This document shows positions 22,076 through 34,879 of a stretch of 64,000 bases of DNA, piece by piece. Positions within the stretch are counted from its first letter, which is position 1, and each line of letters starts with the position of its first letter. Below the pieces are notes generated by a model. It saw only the letters and a list, made by a program, of their open reading frames with translations. It made no database searches and had not been told where the DNA came from. The stretch comes from Vicia villosa (Eukaryota > Streptophyta > Magnoliopsida > Fabales > Fabaceae): NCBI RefSeq assembly GCF_029867415.1, contig NC_081186.1, forward strand, positions 103,762,753 through 103,826,752, given 5' to 3'. Position numbers and translations under genes: made by a program.

Positions 22076-23260
22076 AATTGTCCAAACTTAACTTTTTCTT
22101 TAGTGATTTTCTCTAAATTTTCATGCAAACTAGTGACTTCTTTTTTTAGAGATTCACATTAATTAATTTGATTTTAAGAATTCACTTCTCATACTAGAAA
22201 ATTTTTCCCCAAGAGTATTATTGTTAGTTTATGAGAAATCAATAGAATCATTAAGATCAATAACTTCCTTCTCTAATTTCTCTTTTTTTTTATCAAGATT
22301 AATGTTAAATTTAAAGAGTCATTGACGAGTTAAAAAAGTTACTTCAATATAATCTCCTTTTATCATAGGTGTCTTTAAGATACACATGTTCTTTTTCTTT
22401 TGGTGATTCTTCATAAGAGTCCCCAGAAGTATTTTCGGGTATATTTTTGAAAACATATTTGCATAAATCTCTTGATGTTTACTTCATAAATTCATCTTTC
22501 ATTGCTGCCTCCTCTTCAAAGGAGACTTAATATGAGGGGTCTCTAAAAATTCTTGTTAAAGTTAATTCTTAAGAAATTCTTCTGGATGTTGTCTTTTTGC
22601 CATTTATATTTTCAAAGATTTTGCTAGTTGAAGCTTCTTCAAATATTCTAATGGGTGAAGCTTCTTGAACAAAAACTCGGCTAGATGAAGTTCTTTGACA
22701 GGTGTTACTGCATGAGGCTTCTTTATCATTTCTATCGGATGATGACTCTTTGGATGATCATTCATCTATCGAGATCGCTCATTCAAAATATTCTATTGGC
22801 GTTGCTATTTTACTTTCATGTTTGAGTGTTCCTCTTGATGAAGGTGACGATGATGAGGAAGATGAAGATCTTTCTTCTTTTTCCTTGAGTAGCTGGATCA
22901 AATCCTTGGATGTCTTCATGATCTCCTCCTTTCTAGATTCTCCCTGAAAATCAACAAAGGTATTATTATCTTTTAAATTAAGGATTTAATCAGATCTTTG
23001 AATCCAATTCTTCATTCTTATATAGTTTTATATAGTTGTTTAATACAAAGTTTATAATATATTCTCTAAGGTTTCCAATGCTTAAGTACCATATATGAGA
23101 ATGACTCTCATATTCATTAGGCATTCTAATTTTATTGATTTGTGTGTTCATTCTCTCTAGCTCGAACCTTGGAAAAACTCCATGAATCATATCAAGAGTA
23201 TCCCACGCATCCATGGAAGAATCACAATTAAATACTAGCGTCCAAACGGGCACTATCGTG
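22076..23260 (-). pseudogene. Degenerate Copia gag fragment
   Basis: Read on the minus strand, 23253-22990 gives gag-like sequence (WDTLDMIHG, RMNTQINKI, YKNEELDSKI). It is followed by Ser/Glu-rich acidic sequence with repeated (V/I)FEEAS words down to about 22400. Stops and frameshifts occur throughout. The order resembles the middle and the acidic tail of Sirevirus-type Gag, but the match is weak. A plus-strand open frame at 22702-22947 is antisense to the acidic tract. Confidence 0.45.
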
Positions 23261-23446
23261 CCCGTTTGTATGCTTTTTTAATGTGCACAACGTCAAAAAA
23301 CAAATTGAACACTATTATAAAAATGATCTAGAGACCAATTTAACATGGCAAAGGTTAGATTGAGATAATTTAACTTTATCAAAAGTATATTGTACTTTTG
23401 AGAATTTGAATGCTAAACAAAGTGTTTCATGTTTTTTAGCTTAACT

Positions 23447-23450
<4 letters not shown>

Positions 23451-23512
<62 letters not shown>
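23451..23512. repeat. (CT)n microsatellite
   Basis: About 30 CT repeats immediately left of the duplicated Copia-gag block. Confidence 0.95.
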
Positions 23513-23513
<1 letters not shown>

Positions 23514-23529
23514 CAACTTTTTTGATATA

Positions 23530-24440
23530 ATACTTCTTTTTCAGAGCTTCCTTACAATATTAAAACTACTATAATAATCATACAAATCATCAGCGAGTCC
23601 ATTTAGAATATGATTTTGCATAGATAATCATTCTCTTTTCATAAGGTGATTTCTTTTATAAGTTGTAATCATTTGTTTTTATCTGTGCGCAGATTCAGCT
23701 TCAACATTATTAAGTGTTCCATCTAAATCCGCATATTTCTTACCGTTAATTTGTTTGGTTGATCTGGAAAGAACAACATGAATGCCATCGGTCATAACGT
23801 TGGTAAATCTTTTTACGACTAAGAAAAATCGCTTGTTTTTTTGTTGCCAACTTTTGAAATAAATCCGCATATTTCTTACCGTTAATTTGTTTGGTTGATC
23901 TGGAAAGAACAACATGAATGCCATCGGTCATAACGTTGGTAAATCTTTTTACGACTAAGAAAAATCGCTTGTTTTTTTGTTGCCAACTTTTGAAATAAAT
24001 TCCGTCAAACTTGAACAATTTATCAAAGACAACAGCCCAAGAAGGACCAATAATTTTTTTGGTAGCCATAGCAGATCGGAACATCTTAAAATTGTTGTTT
24101 TTCAATTTTGAAAAATTGCCACTGAAGAAATTATTTGGTTCAGTCACGGATTAGATCGCTCTCTTTAAAAAAATTTGTGACACTGCTCAAAATTGTACAA
24201 AACAATCACTCGACCACGATGTCTCAAGGATAAAACAACTCAATTTTTTAATATACAATTATTACTTGAACAATAGATAATCAATCTAAAAATACACAAT
24301 ATGATACAAAAACCATTCAAATATGGTATAAATATTACTGATAATATCTAGTATAAAGATTCATCGTAATAATTTCTTAAATATCTTTTGTTCTCTCGTA
24401 TTTCAATTATTTCAATTATGACTATAAAATTATTAAAGGA
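23530..24440 (-). pseudogene. Copia gag remnant in a duplicated block, with internal tandem duplication
   Basis: The minus strand from 24147 encodes the N-terminus of a Copia Gag (FKFDGIYFKSWQQKNKRFF, the FDGxNFKxWQ signature). The whole block, including non-coding flank, matches 36640-37390 upstream of gene B. Here a 136-bp segment is tandemly repeated (23725-23860, 23861-23996); the other copy has one. The repeat length is not a multiple of three, so it breaks the frame. After 24440 the match to the gene B promoter stops, marking a second gene-less remnant. Confidence 0.7.
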
Positions 24441-24762
24441 GTGATGATTATAATGAGAAGCCATTAGTGGAAAATGTCCAATTTCATTTCATTGGAAATC
24501 AATTATCAATATCAAAAATAAAATAAAAATAAAATTATAGGTTAGAATTTATAGTTGTTGCCTCACCATTTTTTTTCTAAGGGGTGTTTCTTTGGCATCT
24601 CAGATTCTGATGTATTCTTCTTTCTTCTCTTCGTATTGTAGAACTATTTGATTATGTGCATTTCTTAAATTATTAGTATAAAAAGTGATTTAATTTTTAT
24701 AAAAAGTTATTTGCATAAAATGAATTTTGTTGTCGCTGCATATTGTAAAACTATTAGATTAA

Positions 24763-24910
24763 TGGTGTGATTGGTTTGGCGTTTGAGCAGCCAAATGCAC
24801 GTCTACTACCTCTCCCACCGTAATTTTTGAAAACTGCAAAACTAAACTTCTACAGTAACGTAGAATTTCGCCGCACTTTTTCTTTCCTTTTCGTTAAACC
24901 AAACACACCA
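24763..24910. mobile_element. Tourist-like MITE (PIF/Harbinger), TSD TAA
   Basis: The ends are TGGTGTGATTGGTTT and AACCAAACACACCA, imperfect inverted repeats, flanked by TAA (24760-24762, 24911-24913). It is 148 bp and non-coding. Confidence 0.75.
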
Positions 24911-25064
24911 TAAGAGCGTTTCGAAAATTTTTCTACTTTATCGGTTTATCCTACAAGTTTTATGGTCCTTTTAGCTTAAAAAAACTGATTTTTTTTTTGT
25001 ATTTTAAAATATTAAAAGATCTTTTAAATTGATTTTTTCATAAATTAAAAAATTAATTTTCACA

Positions 25065-25216
<152 letters not shown>

Positions 25217-25329
25217 CGAAGATGAAAATATAGTCAAAATTATAACTTTAAAAAAAATATATTTTAAAAATTATTTATAAAATATTATTTAAAATATAAG
25301 TGATTTTTTCAAATGTGCAGTCAGATTCT

Positions 25330-25680
25330 AAATTAGTGGTTGCAACGGTTTCCAAACCTTCTTTGGTTCTTTGGAATATTAGAAATAGATGGAATAGATG
25401 TTTGATAGGCGTTATGTCTAGGAATTTTTGTATATCTCACATCTATATAGAGAGAATAACAAATGTGCAGATAAGTTAACTAACAAAGGTCTAACTTTAG
25501 ATAATTTTTCTTGGTGGGATGATGTTCATACCAATGTTTTGGTGGACTTCAATAGAGATTTGCATGGCTATCCGAGTTTTCGGGTTATGTCCTATTAAGG
25601 TTTTGACCTGATCTCCCTTTTTTATTTCTCTTTTGCTAATACAGGTCTTTAACCCCTTTTGATTAAAAAAAAAAATGTTT
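25330..25680 (+). pseudogene. LINE RNase H tail with poly(A)
   Basis: Degenerate L1-type RNase H C-terminus (LWNIRNRWNRCL; CISHIYIERITNVQIS, like HIFREGNxCADKLAN). It ends in an A-rich tract (near 25664-25675) as expected of a LINE 3' end. Frames are broken. Confidence 0.55.
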
Positions 25681-26004
25681 GGCTATAAAATTGATAATCT
25701 CCGTACATGATAGGCTCAGTATTGTTTCTTATATTTTACCTTATTTACTGAAATAGGAAACAAAATTGTAATTTAATTTTTAAAATGTTAGTTAATTTTT
25801 AAAAAAAAATTAAGTTGTCAAATTTATTGGTTGAAACTTTAATATTAATAAAATTGTCATTAAAGTAATTTGATTTATTTCAATAAAAAAATTAATTTGA
25901 TTTATTAAAGTTTAATGATAGATAAACTAAATTACAACTTAAAAAAAAAGGTAAAATTAAGAACAATTATAAATAGTATTGCTTATATTATCAATTTTGT
26001 ATAT

Positions 26005-26350
26005 GCTTGCTACTTTTAAAATAATATATTATTTTTTATGTTTATAATAGTGAAGAATAAACCATTAAATTAATAAAGTTAGTATGATAAAAATATAATA
26101 GTTTTAACTACTTTATTATATTTTTAATTTATGGGTACAATACAACTTTATATCGAAAAGGAGGGAACACAAATTTAGTTACTTTTTCTGCAGGTTCATT
26201 TTTAAGGAAATGAGTACAGAACATTATTTATTTTTAGTGGTCAATAATAGGTACAATGATACTACTAGCAACTAGTACATGTACGTAGAAAATGTTTGTA
26301 AATTAAGAAAAAAGTGATCACGTTTCTCTCGTGCATAGAAAAGACATTGC
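26005..26350. repeat. Duplicated non-coding block, pair of 34400-34745
   Basis: Long shared stretches with 34400-34745 include GGAACACAAATTTAGTT, GGTACAATGATA and the GACCACGTTTCTCTCGTGCATAG-like end. This is part of the mosaic duplication around the acid phosphatase genes. Confidence 0.75.
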
Positions 26351-26429
26351 AAACGAAACAATAAAGCTAGATGATACATTTCCATCTTTATTCTCATATT
26401 CAAATCTATTCTTTGTTTTTGTATTGGAT

Positions 26430-26880
26430 TTTTGCCACTAAAATATTTTGTTCCATTTTTTTACCACTATCCCACAAAAATAAAACAAAATACCATTATG
26501 TCACAGGTTAAAAAAAAAATCGAAAGTGTCATCTTTTATAGTTGGAGTTCGTCCATACATTGCCTGAAGCAATACTAAATTTTTTTTTCTTCATAGTTTC
26601 GTCCATGCATTGGACGAACACTTGAAAAATTCCAAAAATTACAGAAAATATGTTAAGTCGGTTATATAAGATATTTGACTTAAACGCTCGTCCAAGGGTT
26701 GTCTGAACCTCAACTGCGTGAATTTTTCTTCACGGGATTGACCAATGTATGGACGAATCCCAACTGCAAAAGAGGACACTTTAATTTTTTTTTTTAATTT
26801 GTAGCATATTGATATTTTATTTTCATTTTTGTGACATATCGGTAAAAAAAATCTATTTTGTTCATCATTCTCATTTTTGC
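26430..26880. mobile_element. Long-inverted-repeat (foldback/MULE-like) element
   Basis: The arms pair over more than 100 bp. AAGTGTCATCTTTTATAGTT ... TTCGTCCATACATTG on the left matches the complement of CAATGTATGGACGAA ... AAAAGAGGACACTT on the right. The pairing continues outward through TCACAAAAAT / AAAATA runs. Edges and target duplication could not be fixed. An open frame at 26639-26914 crosses the right arm and is not a gene. Confidence 0.6.
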
Positions 26881-27044
26881 AGATTCCCATAGTTCTGCGG
26901 ATATCTATAAACATAAATACATTATTTTTAAATTAATAATTCAAAAATTCAAAAACTAATTCTAAAAAATTAAGAAATTAATTATCTACTATAAATATAT
27001 TGTTACGACCATTATTTGTGTGAGAAGGCTCATGGATGTTGTTT

Positions 27045-28110
27045 GACCATTATTTGGCAGTGACTCGATAGACTCCAGATTTTGCATGTCCTCTCGTATA
27101 AGTGGAGAAGACTCTGGTTTGGATTCGATTTCCAAGGTCTAACTTATTGTATTATGATGAAAGTTTCATTCTTAGTTTGACATCTATTGGGGGTACTCCT
27201 ATTAAGGTAGATACTAATACCCTAAGTGTAGAGCAGGGAAGGTTTGCCAAAATTTGTGTGAAGATTGATCTGACCTTGCCGGTTGACGAAAAGGTCAATG
27301 TTAATGACCAGTGGTACAACATGCAGTATGAAGGCCTTCACATTATTTGCTTCAGTTGTGATTGTTATGGATATCAGGCTCGTGATAGCAAGAAAATACT
27401 AGGTAATTTGATGCAGTCGTCTGTAACTATGATAGTGCAACCAAGAGGTCTGTCCAAAAATGATGTTGTCCATGAGAAAAGGCTTATAGAATTGCACAGG
27501 AAATGGGCGATAACAACACCGAGATTGTAGCAAAAGAATCGGGAGAAAGAAATGTAGGTCATGGTGATTTGCTGCTGGTGCAGAGGAAAAAATGCAACAA
27601 AAAAGTCAGTTATGGTCAAGAGAAATCTTTATCCAATAATGCGCATAGAGATATGAGAAGTTCTAAAATAAAGGGGATTGATGTATCTTTAAAAGAAATA
27701 AGCACTGAAAGCAAAACTGCTAGACCTAGTCAATTTGACTTAGTTTCCAAGAAACGAAGATTTAATAAGAGTGGACCTACCCCATACGCACGTCAGCCAA
27801 CACGCAGAGGGGACCCATGCACCAAGGTCAAGTCTGACATTTTGGAACCATATCTTTTTCTTAATGGGCCTTCACAAAAAAATGGTCAAACTTTAAATTC
27901 CTACCCAGCTCAAAAGGGTGTACCTAGTACTACAAAATACACCTATATCGTTCCTATAGTAAATTTAGGTTTGGAGACCATCGCATGATACAACATTCCT
28001 TATTTTGAACCGAAAACAAGTAAGCATAATGGAAATAACCAATGTGTTATGGATGAGGGGGTTCTTCTCAAGAAGAGGAAGTTGTTCGAGTAACTTCCAT
28101 TGAATGGGAG
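27045..28110 (+). pseudogene. L1-type LINE ORF1 (Gag-like, DUF4283/CCHC), frameshifted
   Basis: 27102-27530 encodes VWIRFPRSNLLYYDESF, IGGTPIKVDTNTL, FAKICVKIDL and a degenerate zinc knuckle CFSCDCYGYQARD (a Cys-His position lost). These are hallmarks of plant L1 ORF1. The C-terminal basic part continues in another frame (27503-27988), so at least one frameshift separates them. Confidence 0.8.
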
Positions 28111-28189
28111 TCGGCTACATATGTTGTCTTGTTTTCTGGACTTTCTTTTTCACCTCCATCAACTTGACTAGTTACGTTAGGTTTCAAAG

Positions 28190-29200
28190 AAGTCATAATG
28201 CTCTCCTCGAATATCTAGGGAGCCTTTGATAATAAGTCTAACAAGCAGATGATGAAATTGATTAGAAAACACTCTCCAACGTTTCTAATCGTTATGGAAA
28301 CACACAGTAACTTTCAAAAGACCAAATCTTTCTATAATAAAGCTGGATGTGTGAGTGTTCACTACGTGGATGTGCATGGTCAATTTGGAGGCATTTGGAT
28401 GTTAAAGCAAAATGGTAGTAATATTTCAACTGTCGTGCATGAAGTCTTTATGGATACAACTTCTATCAAGCTATCAATGAGAACTTTCTCTTGGTATGTA
28501 ACTAGAATTTATGCTAGTCTCGTGTACACTTATCATCTTGATCTATGACTCCATCTCATTGAGCAGAGGAAAATCTGTTAATGGTCCTTGGATGCTGATT
28601 GGAGACTTTAACGATATCATTCATCTGAGTGAATAAAAAGGAGGTAGTTTTAATTATCCTAAGGCAACTTCTTTGTTGAATGTTATTGAGAAATGTAATT
28701 TAGTTAAAGTAGACATGACTGGTGTAAAATTCACTTGGAATAGGCCTTGTAGTGGTACTAGAATGGTCAATTGCAAGCTGGATAGGGCCCTGGTTGACGT
28801 TTCTTAGTGCATGGCTTTCACTGATGCATATGTTAAGGTGTTGTGTAAATTTCATTTTGACCACAACCCCATTCTCCTAAGGTGTGGCCTTCCCCTCCAA
28901 GACTACGAGCCACACCCTTTTAGGTTTGAGCCAACTTGAGTCACTCATCCAGAATACTCTAATATAGTCCAAACTGTTTGGGGGAAATCCCCAAATGGCA
29001 TCGTAACTTGTCTCCAAACTATAACGATTCTACCCTTTAAAGATGAATTTATTGAAAAAACCAAGTATCAAGCTGATAATTGCGTTGATATCTATTATGA
29101 ACTTCTCAACTTCCTTACTCAAGAATCTTTGATCACATCTCATAGTGCTGAGACATCTCCACCTCATGAAGTCTTTGGACTCAAGAATATTCTAAGTCTC
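28190..29200 (+). pseudogene. L1-type LINE ORF2 endonuclease remnant
   Basis: Broken frames read as an exonuclease-endonuclease-phosphatase domain: FLIVMETH, FGGIWML, GPWMLIGDFNDI, TWNRPCSGTRMV, LDRALV and FDHNPILL. The reverse transcriptase part is absent. It follows ORF1 in the same orientation, so the two are one 5' LINE fragment. Confidence 0.8.
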
Positions 29201-29560
29201 AATATCTGATAAATGTGTTGACTTCGACTTTGTGTCGAAGGTTTACCTTATGTTACCCTTTTTGAGATTTTGGACATGTTTTGAAGAGAGAGTGATCTTA
29301 ATCTTGTGGACCTGTTCTTGAGATTCTTCCAAAGCATTCTTACCACGCTAACCAAACTACTTAGCTGGAGTGGTTAATATGTCAAAGCTTTTCAGTCGAG
29401 ACTTCTTCGCACTTAGCATTTTTCAACGTAGCTATTAGCATTCTTCATTGACTTTTATCAGCTAGAATTTCCAAGATAACAGTAGGGTCACCTGCATGAT
29501 CAATTTTCACCATTATGTTCTATCCATAACCATGCATCTATCCAAATAGTTAATCTCGAG
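29201..29560. other. Unassigned repeat-like sequence
   Basis: I found no coding similarity or terminal repeats in this stretch between two LINE fragments of opposite orientation. Confidence 0.3.
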
Positions 29561-30010
29561 ATCTTTTTAAATAACGTCTCTTATAGTATTCCTAGATCTT
29601 CTTCTTCGTCCAGTTGTTTGACTTTGCTTCATCTGATCTACCCTCCTTACCACAAAATTGACAGATCTTCTCTCTACATGCAAAAACCACTTAAGTCTAT
29701 TTTTCACCGTCTTCTCTAGTATAGGTGCTACCCCAATACTCCTTATAATATTTTCATTTCTAATCTTATCTTGTCTAGTCTTACCATACTTCCAGCGCCA
29801 CATCTTTCACATGTGTTACACTTATTTTAATATCGTGTTAATTCTTAACTATCCAACATTCTGTCTCGTATAATATCGTAGGTTTTATCGCAGTCTAATA
29901 AAATTTTCTCTTAAACTTTAGCGGTATCTTGGCATCACATAAAATCTCAAAAGTCCTCCTCCATTTCAGCCACACAACTTGAATTCTATGGTGTATATCT
30001 TTTTTTATTT
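29560..30010 (-). pseudogene. RTE-type LINE reverse transcriptase C-terminus
   Basis: The minus-strand frame 29803-29567 reads WKYGKTRQDKIRNENI, GVAPILEKTVKNRLKWFLHVERR and VRRVDQM. This is the distinctive C-terminal end of plant RTE LINE reverse transcriptase. The non-coding side is shared with 1370-1660. Confidence 0.8.
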
Positions 30011-30890
30011 CTCTATATTTTTTATTAAAGATCCAAAATATTTGAATTGCGTGACTTATGGAGAAGATTGTCTCATATAGAAAAATTGTATATTACCAAA
30101 GTTGATTCATTTGGTTAGAAATGCTCATATGAAAGATTGTAGGTTAAACTTTCACTGTCCTCTAAAAGCGTTTGTTCAATATTCAAATATCTTAGAGTTT
30201 TCCTTTTTTTATTGAAAAAGTAATCGTTACTGTTTTAATAATTATTGTTTTCTATTTGAGAGCATCATGATTGTATTATTCAACTACTATTTCGGATAGT
30301 TTTGCTCACAATTTCTCAAATTTCTATTTGAAATCATCATGATTGTATTTTTCAACTACTATTTTTTATAAAATATTTATTCAAATAACTTACTTTTAAA
30401 AAAATAAATATAGTCTCTCCTATTTGTTTGTACACTGTCATCAATCAGATTAGCAACTCTTCTTATATGTTGAACATTGTTGTCAATTGAATTGACGTTT
30501 TTTGTGTGTTTGAATTTTTTTATTTAAAATCCGGTGAACCGGCGGTTTTGGAAAATCGACGAGTCAAATGTATGTGTTTTTTTCCTATAAAAAATGACGC
30601 TGTTTTCATAATTTAAAAAATATATAATTAGACTTGATTCAAAAACTTATTTCAAATAACTTTTAGAAATTTGTATTTTATATTATTTTGTTGTGACCAA
30701 TGACTATATTTAGAATTTAAATTTAATGAATGAACATGTGAAATTATGATATTTTGAAATTTTGTAAGTATTTTAATATTTTTTAGAGACCAAGTCATCT
30801 GGTTCGACCAGTTTAATAAATACATAGTTTTGTTATGGAGACCGGTTTATTCAACCGAGTTATCTAATTTAATCTGTTTTAGTCATATTA
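30011..30890. other. AT-rich intergenic, possible Copia 5' LTR start
   Basis: No gene is visible. A repeated phrase (AAATCATCATGATTGTATT-like, near 30255 and 30335) marks a small local duplication. The stretch after 30480, with GGTTCGACC and CCGGTTTATTCAACCG-like words, probably leads into the LTR of the following Copia, but I could not place its start. Confidence 0.35.
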
Positions 30891-30940
30891 GATACGTAGG
30901 CTTTATTATTTGGGTCTGATGTTGTTTATTGGGCTCAATG

Positions 30941-30942
<2 letters not shown>

Positions 30943-31000
<58 letters not shown>
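30943..31000. repeat. (AT)n microsatellite inside a probable LTR
   Basis: About 29 AT repeats just upstream of the Copia primer-binding site. Confidence 0.9.
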
Positions 31001-31002
<2 letters not shown>

Positions 31003-33850
31003 CCCAGTACAATTACTCTAGGAAATGAATCTAAAATTGAACTGATTCCCTTTTCCCACTATAGCTTATTTCATCTTCTACCTTGCAGCTAAGTTGCGCT
31101 AAGCTGCAACTGTAATATGGTATCAGTCGACTACACTCCTTTCATTCATCTCTTCCGCTTGCATTAAACCTACCCTGCATGGCTGCATATCCATCTTGCT
31201 TCCATGGCTTCCGATGACGAATCCGATAAACCCGATGAAAATTCCAACGACAAACAAGATCAAGTCTTAAACCTCAGAAACGCGTACTACATTCATCCCA
31301 TTGAAAACCCTGGTGCTACCTTTGTTGCACCACCCCTCGATGACAACAATTACCACAATTAGAGAAAAATTGATGAAAAACGCATTGGCGTCCAAGAACA
31401 AGATCTCCTTCATTTATGGCACTCTTCTTCAACCCTCTGCCTCAGATCCAAACTATGAACTATGGGAACATGCCAACAACATGGTACTTTCTTAGATTAA
31501 TCGCACCCTCTCTCCTCACATTGCACAAAGTACAATCTGCTTGGATTCAACATATGAGTTATAGGAAGACCTTCATGAAAGATTGACAAAAGGTAATCAT
31601 TTTCATTTCTCTGATTTTCTCCATGAACTGCATTCCATTCAGCAAGGTGGCCAATCTTTGTCTAATTATTTCACCAATTTGAAGATTCTATGGGATGGAA
31701 GATCTACGTCCAACCCTTTCATGTTCTTGCACTATACCCAGCACTTGTGATTTATCCAAAGTTGTGGGTAACTTCAAATAGATGAAGTATGTCACTTGCT
31801 TCTTGAAGGTATTGAGTGACAACTACCACAGTATTCATACACAAATTTTGGTCCTCGACCCTTTTCCTTTAATCAACCGTGTATACTCCCTCATAGCACA
31901 ACAACAAGTTGCTTCTACTATTAACTCCACCATTCTTTACGCCAACAACACCCTAAAAATTCTGCTCACCGACCTCCTTCCTTCAATCAGCCGTGTATAC
32001 TCTCTCATAGCACAACAACAAGTTTCTCATACTATCAACTCCACCATTCTTTACGCCAACAAAAAATTCCATGGTTTGCACTAATTATAGCAAAACCAAC
32101 CATACAGTGGACACATGCTATTTCAAGCACGGATTCCCACCAGGATATCGTAACAAGAACCCTAAAAATACTTCAAATTCCAAGCAATCTCATACTATAG
32201 AAACTGCCCCTAACATTTCCAAGTAATTTTAATACTCCCTCCATGTGGATTTTAGATTATGGTGCTTCTCACCATGTTTGCCCGCATATCACAAGTCTTT
32301 CTAACTTAACCAATATCACCCTTGTTTCCATTCACTTACCTAATGGCATATGTTTGACTGGTAAATTTTTTGGAACTATTACCATCAATGTCTTCCTTCA
32401 TTTGAAAAATGTTTTTTACATACTGGAATTTTAGTTCTAATTTCTATTTCTAAACTTTGCCAAAATTCTGATTATAGCATCACTTTCTTACACAATTCTT
32501 GTTATATTCAAGATGTGTCTACCAAGCAGAGGATGGGACAAGTCACTCAACATAACAATCTTTACATTCTTCATTGAACCCATATTTCCCACCTTATTTC
32601 TCATCCTACATGTAATAATATTAGTTCTAAGAATCCTGAACATGTGGGTCTTTCTCTATGGCACCATCGTTTGGGCCATCCCTTTAATGAGGTTTTACAA
32701 CAAATGTCCAAAAAATTTCATATTATAAAATTCAATAAAAGTTCTATTTGTCATACATGCAATTTATCTAAGCAATGCAAACTCCCATTCCCTATAAACA
32801 CCACTGCCTCTCTTAACGGCTTTGATTTAGTCCATATGAACATTTGGGGGCCCATTTCCATTCCCTCTAAGGATGGTTTCAAATATTTTTTAACTATAGT
32901 AGATGACTTCTCTAGATATACTTGGATTTTTCTTATACATAACAAGTCTGAAACCAAAAAACATGTTCAAAATTTTATAGCTAATTGCAAAACACAATTT
33001 TCTTGTAATATCAAAACTATTATAAGTGATAGTGACCTTGAATTTCTCAAGCATTCCTATTATAATTCTATTGGAATTTTTGTAAAGAAGTTGTATTGAG
33101 ACACCTCAATAAAACTCTCTTGTTGAAAGGAAACATAGGCCCTTATGTCAAGTCACTAGATCATTGTTATTTCATGTTAAATTACCTAAGTGTTTCTGGT
33201 CTTTTGCTTTGTGTCATGCTACTTATCTTATTAACAGAATCTACAGCTATACCATAAACAACAACACTCCTTATGTTATTATTTTTCAAACACCTCCTTC
33301 ATACACCAACCTTAAAACCTTTGGTTGCTTAGCCTATGCCTCCACCCTTACAAGACATCGTGACAAACTAGATCCTAGGGCCACTAAATGTGTGTTTTTA
33401 GGTTTCACTCTAGACATTAAAGAATATCTGCTATTTGACCTTCAAAACAGGTCCCTTTTCACTTCCAAAAATACTATATTTCATGAAAACACCCCCCCTT
33501 ACCGACCTTACCCTCCTAATTATTCTAATACTGAAATTACTCTTCCCACAAAATCATCCACTATTTTTTTCATCTTTGATCACCATCCTATTATAGACAA
33601 CCCAATCATGAACAACAATATGTTGAATGCTGCTAATGACCATAACATTAACTCTGCTAAAACTATTTCCCCAACACACATCAACACTCTCATTCACCCT
33701 TTTGGACATCTCTCTTACTGATAATACCGATAATATCTCCAACTCTAAGGCTGATAATAACAATGATCATGAAGATAATAATGTTAATGATATATCCAAC
33801 ACTAGACAGTCCACTAGAATCAAATCTGCTCCTGCCTACTTAAAGGGTTT
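31000..33850 (+). pseudogene. Degenerate Ty1/Copia element: gag, protease, integrase
   Basis: A primer-binding-like TGGTATCAG lies near 31118. Gag starts at 31206 (MASDDESDKPDENSNDKQDQ) and shifts frame near 31363, continuing with UBN2-type sequence (ISFIYGTLLQPSASDPNYELWEHANNMV, where the family has W after NNMVLS). The zinc knuckle lies near 32090. The protease active site reads ILDYGA instead of ILDSGA (32243-32434). The integrase follows (WHHRLGHP; FKYFLTIVDDFSRYTWIF; FLGFTLDIKEYLLFDL) and the chain ends near 33850 at RIKSAPAYLKGF. Reverse transcriptase and RNase H are missing. Confidence 0.85.
31864..32072 (+). repeat. 114-bp tandem duplication within the Copia gag
   Basis: The segment containing CCGTGTATACTC and GCACAACAACAAGTT occurs twice, 114 bp apart (31877 and 31991), in the same frame. 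This doubles an INRVYSLIAQQQ peptide. Confidence 0.8.
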
Positions 33851-33855
33851 TGGAT

Positions 33856-34165
33856 GTGTTTGGACTGACAGTGGACAAAATTGATTCTAGTAGAATTGAG
33901 TTTGTTATAATTGATTTTATCAAAATTGAGTTTAACAGGGTTGATTTATGTTTGGATACATTTATGTAAAAGTGAGTTGAACAATAAATTTTAGTGTAAA
34001 AATCACCCAAAATCAATTTTAGAGGCAGAAACTACAAATTCCAGCTTCAAGTTGAATCAATTCTACTTTAATTTGTCAAACCAAACATCTTAAAAACGCC
34101 CAGAATCAATTTTATATCTCTAAAATTGGTTTTTGCCTCTTTCAAATGTCAATCCAAACATGCAC
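33856..34165. mobile_element. Probable MITE with TTTGGA-TGACA ends
   Basis: The left end GTGTTTGGACTGACA and the right-end complement GCATGTTTGGATTGACA are imperfect inverted repeats. Internal AATTGATT(T/C)TA and AAAATCAATTTTA words also pair. It abuts the truncated Copia. No convincing target duplication was seen. Confidence 0.5.
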
Positions 34166-34399
34166 GTTGTATGTCAAGCTTCCAATTCATCTCATCGTTT
34201 TGCGTTTTAGTCATGTAGTTCAATCAATGATTCATTGCTTCGATTAATGAACTATTGATCCAATACTCTTACCGATTTGATGATCGTCCGATTTTTAAAA
34301 CATTGCATATTCGACTTTGAATATTATTTTTTTGCAAATAAAATCTATTTTAAAATGAACTTAATTGAAATTTTTTAGTTATGTTTTTTAATTATTATT

Positions 34400-34745
34400 A
34401 TATGTGCTACTTTCAAATAATATGTTATTTTTTACGCTTATGATAGTGAAGAACAAACCATTAATTAATGAAGAATATTTTTAAAAACACAATATTTTTT
34501 AACAACTTTATTATATTTTTAATTTACGTATAAAGCCTTATATTAAAATGAAGGAACACAAATTTAGTTTTTTTTTGTACAGATTCATTACTTAAGGCAA
34601 TAAGTACAGTGAATTATTTACTTTTACGGGTCAATAGTAGGTACAATGATATTACTAGCACTAGTAACAGTATGTAGAAAAAGTTAGTAAATAATTGAGA
34701 AAAAAGTGACCACGTTTCTCTCGTGCATAGAAAATATATTGCATA
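34400..34745. repeat. Duplicated non-coding block, pair of 26005-26350
   Basis: See the partner block. Here it lies directly left of the duplicated Copia remnant that precedes gene B. The interval 34166-34400 holds no recognisable feature. Confidence 0.75.
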
Positions 34746-34879
34746 TAAATTTAAATATTTTTTAAATGATTAATAAAAAACTACTCTAATGAAAATATTT
34801 TTTAGAACCTACATTAACAACATTTTTTATTAATATGGTCCATTGACAAATTTATGTAAGATATTAATTAATTAATAAA

